From assembly GCF_032362555.1 (NCBI RefSeq), contig NC_083528.1, positions 1,364,001 to 1,428,000 on the forward strand: a stretch of 64,000 nucleotides of DNA. The letters are read 5' to 3'. The DNA comes from Amyelois transitella. Taxonomy: Eukaryota > Arthropoda > Insecta > Lepidoptera > Pyralidae. The notes below the pieces were generated by a model, which had not been told where the DNA came from, made no database searches, and saw only the letters and a program-made list of their open reading frames with translations. Within the stretch, counting starts at the first letter, position 1; the number at the start of each line of letters is the position of its first letter. Position numbers and translations under genes: made by a program. Of the stretch, positions 22,809 through 41,000 are shown piece by piece.

Positions 22809-23431
22809 TTTCACAATAAACACTCAAGGCTCAAGCCTTCCTGAGCTGAGTATTAGATTTTCCTTAACATAAACTATGAAAACATTTCCATTTATCTGAA
22901 TTCCATAACAAAATTATAGGAAAAATTACATTTACAAGCACTATTTAAATTGTTTTAATTTCCAGTTCCACTTTTCCGAAACGAAAACAAATGCGATTTA
23001 TTTACTTTTTACTTTTAGACGACTTGACATTGACATTGATTACAAGTAAACACTCAATGTCTAATTTTTAGTCTGAACTCCGAAGCAAAGATCCGCTTGT
23101 TCAGTGGCAAAAGTTGCCACAAGAGCAACAATTTAATCTGATATTGTTACCCGACGCCTACCACAACGTTTTATAAAAACCTTGCCTACCAATACTTAAT
23201 AATCAAATTATCTGGCTCAGAGAATCAGCATTGCCATTCAAAATGGCAATGAAACTTTATTTTTAAACGTTGACCTTGAATTATTTTCATACATATTTTT
23301 CATCTAATTTTATCAACAGTCACTGTCAAATCAATTCGACAAAGTTTGTTTTGTCATTAATTTTATTTCTTGTCTTGTTGTGAAGTTGTTTGGATAGATG
23401 TATTATTTTTTGTCGTCGATTTAGATGAAAA
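22809..23431. promoter_or_regulatory. divergent promoter interval between two ZAD genes
   Basis: This 623-bp interval separates two opposed start codons and must hold both 5'UTRs and promoters. I see no repeat family here and no sure TATA box or known motif. Confidence 0.6.
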
Positions 23432-29393
<5,962 letters not shown>

Positions 29394-29446
29394 ATCAAAT
29401 TCTATAAAAAAAAATTAAAATCTCAATCTGAATTAAATAAAAAACA

Positions 29447-29632
29447 ACTCAAAGACTGAATCAAATAAGTTAAATTATATGAAAATAAAATGCATTTTTA
29501 ATTAAGTACAATGCTTTTGTTATTTGTAAAATCTCAACCGAAAGACTGAATAAAATAAGTTTAATTAATATAATAAAAGATATGAAAATAAAACGCATTT
29601 TTAATTACAAGGCTTTTGTCATTTGTAAAACA
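29447..29632 (+). repeat. 90-bp tandem duplication in gene B 3'UTR
   Basis: AAAGACTGAA at 29451 and 29541 starts two similar units. Confidence 0.75.
29484..29592 (+). promoter_or_regulatory. gene B 3'UTR with two AATAAA signals
   Basis: AATAAA at 29484-29489 and again at 29587-29592, each inside one unit of a roughly 90-bp tandem duplication of the 3' region. Confidence 0.5.
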
Positions 29633-29737
29633 TTCATCATACTTAAATTCATTCGTCTTCTGCTTTTTCTCGACGTTTCGTCATCACTTCACATTATTTC
29701 ATTCATTTCATTTTATTCATTCATTCATCACTTTTCT

Positions 29738-29850
29738 GGAGAGGAGCCCGGATTGCGTTTTTACCATGATCTTAAATGATAAGGTTTTTATACGAAGTAA
29801 CTTCAGTCTGATCTCCGCAACCTTTGCAGGGGAACCTAACCTACTTATAT
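29738..29850 (-). mobile_element. tSINE-B 3' half
   Basis: Diverged in the middle. Confidence 0.65.
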
Positions 29851-29875
29851 TTGATGATGTTAACACACCTGAATC

Positions 29876-29936
29876 GGTGCCGTATGGTTCCCGGCACCAA
29901 AACAAAAAAGAATAGGACCACTGACTAAGGGATAGA
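29876..29936 (+). mobile_element. S1 head fragment
   Basis: Head and first 40 bp with an internal deletion. Confidence 0.7.
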
Positions 29937-30378
29937 CGATTACGGGTACTCCTAACATCTCCCTTTTTCAAGACATTCGAAATTGATCCTTGAAAGTTGG
30001 ACAAAGCCGGCCTTGGTACGTAGGTATATGTAAAACGACTAGACGTAGGTTGTTTGTTTGTATGTATTTGTTGGTAAAATATCTTTTTCTACTAGCCTAT
30101 AATGGCCGCTTCGGTCGCGCGAATTTAGCGCCATCTACAAAAAATACCGGTTTTCCGCAAATTTCGCGGGAACTATAGACAAACTAAAGTTTTAACCAGT
30201 ATAAAAATTAAGTTCTTCCCCAGACTCACGCGTGAAGGGGTAACAAACAAACATACTCTCACAATTATAATTTCAGTTAGAATGCGACCCACTGCACATT
30301 TTGACCTTTATTGATTGCTAACTTAACCTCTTACGGTGTGGGAAAACATCTTGAGACATCCTGCATATTCAGGTGTGT

Positions 30379-30618
30379 TACATATATATGGTCACGTCTA
30401 TATCCCTTGCGGGGAAGACAGAGCCAACAGTCTTGAAAATACTGAATGGCCACGTTCAGCTATTTGGCTTAGTGATAGAATTGAGATTCAAATAGTGACA
30501 GCTAGGTTGCTAGCCCATCGCCTAAAAAAGAATCCCAAGTTTGTAAGCATATCCCTTAGTCGCCTTTTATGACATCCATGGGAAAGAAATGGAGTGGTCC
30601 TATTCTTTTTTGTAATTG
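30379..30618 (-). mobile_element. S1, nearly full length
   Basis: Head lost just before the hairpin. Confidence 0.83.
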
Positions 30619-31480
30619 TTAAATGTGTGTTAAATGCCGCTGTATATAATTTTATGTACATAAATAATCCAATAAGAATAAAAAAAAAAACGTTTGCACA
30701 ACCAACAACGTTTTACTAAAGAAATTTCTTCTATCCGATATTCACAAAGTGGATAAATAAACAAATAATAATGCGATGACATGTTCTTTTTTCAAAAACA
30801 ATCTAACTTGCTAATTAACAAACCCCCAATTGTAAAAGTCCCATGAATCATAATCCCTCATAAATTAGTGGACTGATAAGATACAGCTTAGTCCATAGAA
30901 ATCCTTTGGTAGATATTTGTTGTTTGCGATACTGCTGGATATCACTTCCTCCCGATATTTCGCATCCCGTGCTTCGCAAAGATTAAATAATGTTGCAGAC
31001 GGGACTTAGTATCAAAGAAAGTTATTTTTTATCCGGGTTTAAATTATGTGTAGACATAGCAAGAATCCCCGCAGCTTCGCTCGTGCGAAATTACCGCCAA
31101 CTGCACGCGTGCATTGCGCCACCTACAAAATGATACAGGTTATTTGCGAATTCCACGGAAATTGTAGTTTTTACTGGGATGAAAAGTAGGTAACCAATGT
31201 CATTCTCTAGACTTAAAATTATAAAAACACGCAAAATTTCAATAAAAACACGCAAAATTTCAAGGAGCTTGGTACAATAGACAAAGCGTGAAGTAAAAAC
31301 AAAGTAATTTTCTTTCGCATATTTGTTATATTATTTGAAATTGGGATAATGCCTTTCACTTTTTTATTCCTTACAGGGTAGACAAGGCCAACGATTTCAA
31401 AAACCTAGACTTAAAGCACTTTTTATTTAGAACGAACCAGCCACTTGGGCCACGTTCATTTGAATGATGGAATTATGGAA

Positions 31481-31730
31481 CGGCCTCCGAGGCGCAGTGA
31501 TAGTGCGCTTGTCTGTGACACCGGAGGTCCCGGGTTCGAATCCCGGCCAGAGCATGATGAGAAAAGAACTTTTTCTGATTGGCCTGGGTCTTGGATGTTT
31601 ATCTATATAAGTATTTATTATAAAATATAAAATATAGTATCGTTGAGTTAGTATCTCGTAACACAAGTCTCGAACTAACTTTGAGGCTAACTCAATCTGT
31701 GTAAATTGTCCCGTATATATTTATTAATTT
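31481..31730 (+). mobile_element. tSINE-A, full length
   Basis: 266 bp before the signal-peptide exon of the sushi/MAM/SMB gene. Confidence 0.87.
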
Positions 31731-31996
31731 ATTAATTATGGGTGCATTAACAGACGATTTCTCGAAATTCTCACGGGAATGGAAATTAGCGGAATTTTGA
31801 TATACGTGCGGGCGTAGGTAGATACTCTTGTTAGGTACATTGTCCTTTCTGTACCATAAGATACTCTTTGACGCCAAACTTATTCCTGTATTGTTATAAA
31901 TGAATATTTAAACAATGTTTACGCATTGGACGACGGACGTCCTGATGTAAAACAATATACAAATAGTGTACTTATAATATTTATAAATAAGTTAAA

Positions 31997-32048
31997 ATGT
32001 TGTTCAAGTTTCTGTTGTTATTTTCAGTGGTAGTTTCTAATAATGCTG
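31997..32048 (+). CDS. sushi/MAM/SMB gene exon 1 (signal peptide)
   Basis: ATG with upstream taaa; 17 hydrophobic codons; donor G|GTAAGT, phase 1. A 4.4-kb intron follows, full of repeats. Confidence 0.8.
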
Positions 32049-35000
32049 GTAAGTTTTAATTTACAAGTATTTAATCAGTGATAGCATATATGTAATTAAT
32101 TAGCTGTACCCGCGACTTCGTCCGCGTGGAATAGTTATTTTGGGCATCATTGAAGCCCTCAAGGTTGAATAATTTTCCCTGTTTTTTTTAAATACATTTT
32201 CCATTACTTCTTCGCTCCTAAAAGTTGCAGCGTGATGTTATATACCCTAAAGCCTTCCCCGATAAATGGTCACTATTTGAATCTCATTTCTGTCATTGAT
32301 TTGTATTAACACACACATAATTACATATCATTAATTTGTTTTTAATGTCAATTCGAAATTTTTTTTGTTAAAAACCTCGTCATTTGTATAATATTACGTA
32401 TTAATAATTTTAATAGATTTATAAATATTTTATCATTTTCTTCACACCGTAAATTATTTGGAAAGGTGTTACATATTGCTAATGTCTAGCTATGCCGCCG
32501 TCTCTAGGCCCAGGTAGAAGGGTAGGCCGAAGTAGTCCTACATACATAAAATCACGCCTCTTTCCCGGAGCGGTAGGCAGAGACTACCTCTTTCCACTTG
32601 CCACGATCTCTGCATACTTCCTTCGCTTCATCCACATTCATAACTCTTTTCATGCAAGCTCGGCGGTTTCGGGTACTCTTGACCTGAGCCTTTACCAGGA
32701 CGTCCTTAATATGATCAAGATACGTTCGTCTAGGTCTTCCCACTCCGACCTTCCCTCCACACTCTCCTTGTCTATCTGCTTAGTCAACCTGCTTTGATTC
32801 ATCCTCTCCACATGACCAAACCACTAACAAGTTTATAGTCGAGCACGAGTCTATGGCGAAAGGGCCGTAGCTTTTGCCTTTCTTTTTCTATCAAATATCG
32901 AGTTGACTCAGTGTGCCCTTTTGACTCAGTGTTGGCACAATGACCGTACGTCTTCTTACAGAAAACTTAGAGCGTCGCTGGTTGAATCGGTAAAGTCCGG
33001 TTAGAAGGCGTCATGTATAGAAATGCACAGGTTCAAATCCCACCTTGGCCATGTACCATACATACAGACATATGGTCATGTTCATATCCCTTGCGGGGTA
33101 GACAGAGCCAATAGTCTTGAAAAGACCGAATGGCCACGTTCAGCTATTTGGCTTAATGATAGAATTGAGATTCAAATAGTGACAGGTTGCTAGCCCATCG
33201 CCTAAAAAGAGAATCACAAGTTTATAAGCCTATCCCTTAGTCGCCTTTTAAGTCATCCGTGGGAAAGAGATGGGAGTGGTCCTATTCTTTTTTCATTGGC
33301 GCCGGGAACCACACGGCAAATGCCATGTACCAATGTTATTTTCGAAGTTATGTACATTTGTTTGATTTCTAACTGATGCTGTTACGGTGAGGGAAAACAT
33401 CGTGAGGAAACCTGCACATTCAGGCAACTGGATGTGTAAACGTGATCGATCCAATACGGGTTAGGTTTGCCTGCGAAGGTTGCGGAGGTCAGAAGGGAAT
33501 TGATTTGTGTAAAAACCTGACTCACCCAATCCAGGATCCAAGGGTAAAGGCACACCCCGTGCTCCTCTCCAGAATGGTGAGGATGCAACAGAGACTAAAG
33601 CCAGGAGGAAGAAGAAGATCTTAGTACTGAAGACGTGGTAGACCGGAATAATTGTAAGGAGAAAAGTAGGTGTCGTGTGGTTCCCGGCACCAATACAAAA
33701 AAGAATAGGACCAGTCCATCTCTTTCCCATGGATGTCGTAAAAGGCGACTAAGGGATAGGCTTACAAACTTGGGATTCTTTTTTAGACGATGGGCTAGCA
33801 ACCTCTCACTATTTGAATCTTAAATCTATCATTAACGTAAATAGCTGAACGTGGCCATTCAGTATTTTCAGGACTGTTGGCTCTGTCTACCCCGCAAGGG
33901 ATATAGACGTGACCATATGTATGTATGTAGAAAAGTAGGTCAACGGACCCCAGGTTCCAAAGTATAGGCAAAGGGTACAACTGGGAACATGTCAACAATA
34001 CAAAAAGAGGTCAGGTCAAGAGTACCCGAAACCGACGAGCTTGCATGAAGAGAGTTATGAATGCGGATGTAGCGAAAGAAGTATGCAGGGATCGTGGCTA
34101 GTGGAAAGAGCTTGTCTCTGCCTAACCCTCTGATCGGAATAGGTAGATTGAATTGGGGTCAATGAACTGAAACGTATATATTAATATGGACTTGGACATG
34201 CCTCCGGGATTGCGGGATTTGTAAATTATTAAGATTTTTTCCGGAATTTTTACAAGTGGCATGAAGAATATATTAGTGGTAGCTGTTTTCCCCCGACTTC
34301 ATTCAAGTAAATTGTAGTCCTACGTTACCCGCGGACAATGTAGTTTATTGTAAGTGTAAGTACTGAAATGGAATCCCGGGAAAGAGGCTTATCCATGTTA
34401 TGCTTTCTATGGTGATTCATGATGCAAGTACATAAAATCAATCTACCTATTTATGTATAGATGACAGATGACCTACAAGGGACATGGAATCTGTTTCCAC
34501 GATACCCACGCCCGAATAGCGGAAGTTCAACTAACAAACAGCCAAGAACGTCCGCTGATAATTTCATATACGTATTTTTATGTTATTATCGTTCTACACA
34601 GAAAATATAATTGCCTTTTGCACGGGCTCTGGCGTAGGAATGCCCAAAATGGTTTCTTAGCGTAATAAATAAATAATAAATATATACGGGACAAATAACA
34701 CAGATTGAGTTAGCCTCGTAGTAAGTTCGACACTTGTGTTACGAGATACTAACTCAACGATACTATATATTAAAGTAAATACTTATATAGATAGACATCC
34801 AAGACCCAGGCCAATCAGAGAAAGTTCGTTTCTCATCATGCCCTGGCCGGGATTCGAACCCGGGACCTCCGGTGTCACAGGCAAGCAGTACCGCTGCGCC
34901 ACAGAGGCCGTCGTCGTCGTAATACGCCACGGCTTTATATCTTACGGGGTAGACAGAGTTGATAATCCCAATACTCAAATGCTCCTTGTGCTGGATAGTC

Positions 35001-38000
35001 TTATAATACAATTCAAATTAAGACAAATTGAAGAGATATTAACCCCTTACCTAAAAGAAGAAAAACATAACATTGCACATATTCACGTCTATATACCACG
35101 CGGGCAAGACAAAGCCAACAGGCCCCAATAGACTGAAAGGCCAAGTTCAACTGCTTGGCTTAATGATAGAATTGAGATTCAAATAGCGACAGGTTGCTAG
35201 CCTGACGCCTAAAAGAATCCCAAGTATATAAGCCTATCCCTTAGACGCTTGGCGGAGGAAGCATAGCCTATCGGATCTCCAAACTATATATTTAATTTTT
35301 CAATTACTAAGAGGAGGTAGAGGAGGATTTAATTCGACCGTTACCAATAGGCTATTTGACTGTAATAAAAATATACATTTCTTTTATGTCATCAGTCTTA
35401 ATATTATTTTTTTGGAGCGATTTGTAATAACGCGAGATAAAAATATTGCATTATTTTAACAAAATCCGTCTCAGAAAATTAGGCTTTTTTATGCAGCTGT
35501 CACGTGACTAAAAACGAACGTGATTGGCTATTTCTATTATGACGTCAATTATCCATAAACAGACTGTGGATCGTACTGTTCCTTAGTGTTCACTATTATT
35601 TTTCAAGATTTTATAAGTGTTTGATCGCTCGGGATTACTCAGATAACATAGGTATTTAATAATGGAAACCAATTTCGCGAAAGCTGACAGTCGAACCTAC
35701 TAAAAGACTTTGGGTAGGTCCACTTTTGCCAAAAGTTGCTACTTTTGGCAAAAGTGGACCATGATAATGGTTGGCGTCTTCTTCAAAGACAATCCAGATT
35801 TCTATGCTGCCGAACTGAGGAATGTAAAAACATCAATGTAAGTATATCTTAGTAACCACTGATCTTAGATCATGATCTGTAACCACTTCTTGCGAATATT
35901 CAAATCCATCGGCATAGAAAAAAACGATTTCGTAGGAGATTTTATTGTTGTATTAGTGCATTTAGGCACTGCACAGCATTTATAGGAACTCATTTTAATA
36001 ATTTTCACACATATGACGTGGCACAAGTTAAATAAAACAAGAGAAAATCAAAACTTTTCGAAACACCAACAAGCTTTGTATGATATTTACACGAAATTTA
36101 CGTCACTGCATGCCATGACCGCCATATTGCTAAAAGTCGCGTTTTGGCGGTATATTTGAATATTGCATTTTCTTTTTCGATTTTTTAATAAAATAGCTGT
36201 AATAAAGCAGAAAAGTATTTTTGTAGGGCTCCTTATAAACAAATAAATAGCCTAAGATAGTTTTTAGAACTTTGTCAAATAGCCTATTCCTGACGTCCTG
36301 GTAAAGGGTCAGGTCAAGAGTACCCGAAACCGAGCTTGCGTGAAGAGAGTTATGAATGTAGTATGCAGAGATCGTGACAAGTGGAAAGAGGTAATCTCTG
36401 CCTCCGGGAAAGAGGCGTGATTTTATGTATGTATGTACGAGTATGTTAACAATTCCAGATTTCGACGGCAGCTGGGCGGACCGTTCCTGTACCTCTGTTA
36501 CCCTCAAGAATGGGAGAGTGAGATGGAGGCAGAGGCATAGATTGGCCAGGTTCATGTGCTTCCAGGGGTACATCCTGGTCGGCAGCCGGTACGCCTCGTG
36601 TGTCAACGGGGAGTGGGATTCCCGCATTCCTGTTTGTGTGCGTAAGTAACTATTCTTTATAATATAACTAGCGACCCGCCCCGGCTTCGCACGGGTGCAA
36701 AATTCGAAAAAATTATACATAAAAACCTTCCTCTTGAATCACTCTACCTGTTACAAAAAACCGCATCAAAATCCGTTGCGTAATTTTAAAGATTTAAGCA
36801 TAGGTATAGACAAACAGACTAAAATAGCGACTTTGTTTTATACTATGTAGTGAAGTGCCGTGTGGTTCCCGGCACCAATTGAAAAATAAATAGGACTATT
36901 GCATCTCTTTCTCATGGATGTCGTAAAACGCGACTAAGGTATAGGCTTATAAACTTGGGATTCTTCTTTTAGGCGATGGACTAGCAACCTGTCAATATTT
37001 CAATCTGAATTCCATCGTAAAGCTATACAGCTGAACGTAGCCTCTCAGTATTTTCCAAAGTAATGGCTTTGTCTACCCCACAAAGGATATATACGTAACT
37101 ATATGAATGATATACCTACATATGTAAGTTTGTGTATTTAATTTCTCTAGGACTTCATTTATCAAATATCTCTTTATCCAAGGGCCCGGCTGTCCCAGAC
37201 CGAGTATAGACCACTCCTTAATCATGGAGAGGCACCATGACGCTTGGCTCACAATTTTCTGCCTACCGGGGTATAAACGAAACGGTCCATCTGTCATGTA
37301 CTGTGACGGAAGACGGTGGAACGGAACGGCGCCAACGTGTGATGGTTTGTACCTTTATCGTTTATTTATTTGACATTTGATGAATTTTACTTAGATATTA
37401 TAATTATTTTTTCCCTTTTTTCCAATTTAATTAATTTTAATTTTTTTTATTGATATTATAATTTGACAAATTAATTATTATTATTTGACATTGAAATATA
37501 GACAAACTGATCATAATTAGACAGAGCCTTATATGCTGCTAATTTAAAATATGTATATGTATATAATTCCGACGCCTTAAGAGGTAGAATATGTGTTCAC
37601 AGAAACTTTACCTAAATATTAAGACCAACATTGTAACCATATTCGAGGAATAAATAATTATGATTATGTTTCTTTTTGTTTTTTGTAAAGACTTTATTGT
37701 ATACTAGCTGTGCCCGCGACTTCGTATGCGTGGAATAGTTATTTTGGGGATTATTGAAGCACTCAAGGATGAATAATTTTCCCCGATTTTTTTTTTTCAC
37801 ATTATCCATTATTTCTTCTCTCCTAATAGTTGCAGCGTGATGTTATATAGCCTAAAGCCTTCCTCGATAAATGGTCTATTCAACACAAAAATAATTTTTC
37901 AATTCGAACCAGTAGTTCCTGAGATTAGCGCGTTCAAACAAACAAACAAACAAACTCTTCAGCTTTATAATATTAGTGTAGATGTAATATATAAAGATGA

Positions 38001-41000
38001 AGCGATGGAAGTAGTCTCTGCCTACCCCTCCGGGAAGGAGGCGTGATTTTATGTATGTACATATGTAATATACAAAAACTATAAATAAAAACTCATCAAC
38101 AGTTGCTGCGCAAACGCAAACAACCCAGCTGAGCTGTGACTTCGAAGACCCTGACATATGCGGGTGGAAGCAGGATGAGCTTCACGATTTCGACTGGAAG
38201 AGGCTCAACACTAGGACACCCAGTTCTTTCCTGAACACGGGGCCACCTCATGATCATACATACGGAAAGAACGGATCAGGTAACGTCTAGATATATATAT
38301 GTATATACTACCTTTCCTAAGAACGTACCGTGTGGTTCCCGGCACCAATATAAAAAAAGAATAGGACCACTCCATCTCGTTCCCATGGATGTCGTAAAAG
38401 GCGACTAAGGGATAGGCTTATAAACTTGGGATTCTTCTTTTAGACGATGGGCTAGCAACCTGTCACTATTTGAATCTCAATTCTATCATTATGCCAAATA
38501 GCTGAACGTGGCCATTCAGTCTTTTCAAGCCTGTTGGCTCTGTCTACCCCGCAAGGGATATAGACGTGACCATACGTACGTACGTACGTACGTTTCCTAA
38601 GTACGTAGGTACCTATTTAGTTAATTCTCCCTAGGTGTAAGACTAGACTCCTAGCATATACTTGTATCCGAGGGGGAGGCCTAGCTACCTGTAGCACAGG
38701 TTCGCAAGACCCCATTTCAGGAACTAGCCTCTCCTCAAAGATTGATGTAACTTGCCAACTTAGCTGAGTACTAGCATTAAGAAACCGAGTTCAATCTTTG
38801 TGGATGGAGGAAATAAACGATATTTTTATTTTAAAAAATATAAAAGTATGTGAATTGGCTTATCAGTCTTTCAAGCCTCGCTCTGTCTACCCCGCAAGGG
38901 CGATAGACGTGATTATGTATGTATGTATAATAGTTATAAATGGATTAATTGACATTGTTTACTGAAAATCAGGGCATTTTGTAACCTCATCCATCATACA
39001 CATGCAATGCATATGCTGAGTACTGAGGAAACCCTTTTGGTCGCATCATGTTATTCTTTATACATAAATGCATACATACATATCGTCACGTCTATATCCC
39101 TTGTGGGGTAGACAGAGCCAACAGTCTTGAAAAGACTGATCTGCCACGGTCAGCTATTTGGCTTAATGTTAGAATTGAGATCCAAATAGTGACAGGTTGC
39201 TAGGCCATCGCCTAAAAAAAGTATGCCAAGTTTGTAAGCCTATCCCTTAGTCGACTTTTACGACATCCATGGGAAAGAGATGGAATGGTCCTATTCTTTC
39301 TTGTATTGGTGTTGGGAACCACACGGCACAATAATTCTTTATTTCTAATGATTATGAATAATGTAATGTTGTTGTTAGATGTAGTTACAGGAATAGAAAA
39401 GGGTATGTTGAGATGGTTCGGTCATGTGGAGAGGATGAATAAAAACAGGTTGACTAAGCAGATATACATGGAGAGTGTGGGGGGAAAGGTCGGGGTGGGA
39501 AGACCTAGACGAACATATCTTGATCAAATTAAGGAAGTCCTGGTAAAGGGTCAGGTCAAAAGTACCCGAAACCGCCGAGCTTGCATGAAGAGAGTTATGA
39601 ATGTGGATGAAGCAAAGGATGTATGCAGGGATCGTGGCAAGTGGAAAGAGGTAGTCTCTGCCTACCCCTCCGGGAAAGAGGCGTGATTTTATGTATGTAT
39701 GTATGTATGTAATGTTACCTTTTGTTCAAAACAAAGGTTTTTCTTTCTTTCTTTTTTTCATAAAACGGTTTTACAGGATACTACATGTATATCGAGAGCA
39801 CATCACGCATAGAAAATGACACAGCCCGTCTCATCTCGCCTGTGTTCAGACAGGCTTTGACAGAAGACGGCTGTTTTTCATTCTACTATCACATGTTTGG
39901 CAGGTAAGGCTTAAAGTAAGAGTTGTCCGTAAAAAGGATTTCCCCTTCGATAAAAAAAAAATATATAAAAAAAAGGAAAGGCTTAATGTAAGAAGGTGAC
40001 TTACGAGACTCGTGATGTGACTTTTAACTATATACATACATACATATGGTCACATCTATATCCCTTCTGGGCTATACAGAGCCAACAGTCTTGAAAAGAC
40101 TGAATGGCAACGTTCAGCTATTTGGCTTAATGATAGAATTGAGATTCAAATAGTGATAGGTTGCTAGCCCATCGCCTAAAAAAGAATCACAAGTTTGTAA
40201 GCCTATCTCTTAGTCGCCTTTTACGACGTCCATGTGAATGAGATGGAGTGGTGTCTATTCTTTTTTGTATATAACTATATAGTACATGTATATACTTGTA
40301 TGAGCGTCGATGGTCGAGTTAGTAAGTTGCCCGGTTAAAATGCGTGATGCTCAGAGAGTCACAGGTTCAAATCCCACCTCGGCCATGTACCAATGACTAT
40401 ATTCAAAGTTACGTACATTAGTTTGAATACTAACCGTTGCACTAACGTTAAGGGAAAACATCGTGAGGAAACCTGTGCATTTAGGCAACTGGATGTGTAA
40501 CCATGGATCCAATACGGGTTAGGTTTACCTGCAAAGGTTGCGGAGGTCATGGTATGATTCACAGCACTTTAAAAAAGGACCACTATATCTCTTTATGGAT
40601 GTCGTTAAAGGCGACTCAGGGATAGGCTAATAAACTTGGGATTCTTCTATCTATGTCTGGAGTCCACTTCGGGAATAATATCGCGAGGTGATATTTGAAT
40701 TGGGCTTATAAACTTGGGATTCTTCTTTTAGGCGACATACTAGCGACCTGTCACTGTTTGAATCTCAATTCTATCATTAAGCCAAACAGCTGAACATGGC
40801 CTATCAGTCTTTTTAAGACTGTTAACTCTGTCTATCCCGCAAGGGATATGGACTTGATTATATGTATGTATTATTTGCATTGGAATAATTCTTTTTATAC
40901 AGTCCATTGATTTTCCTCAATTTTAGATAAAAAATTAATTTATTTATAATTATTTTATTCAAGAAAGTGTCTCCAATACATGGCCTCTTCTATTTTTTTT

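Larger units (their letters stand above)
29640..31996. other. intergenic between gene B and the sushi/MAM/SMB gene
   Basis: Holds repeats listed above, plus repeat-like GC-rich patches near 30093-30180 and 31070-31160. The last 120 bp before 31997 should contain the promoter; no sure TATA box. Confidence 0.5.

Noticed and set aside
36130-36720. 196-codon minus-strand ORF
   Set aside because: Runs through the TIR element, an LTG tail and antisense to sushi exon 2; no coherent domain.
37151-37182. ctctag acceptor for sushi exon 3
   Set aside because: In the required phase it runs into a stop; the ccaag acceptor at 37182 keeps the frame.
39285-39686. 133-codon ORF as a host gene
   Set aside because: Its start is inside an S1 copy and the rest is the LTG ORF2 end.
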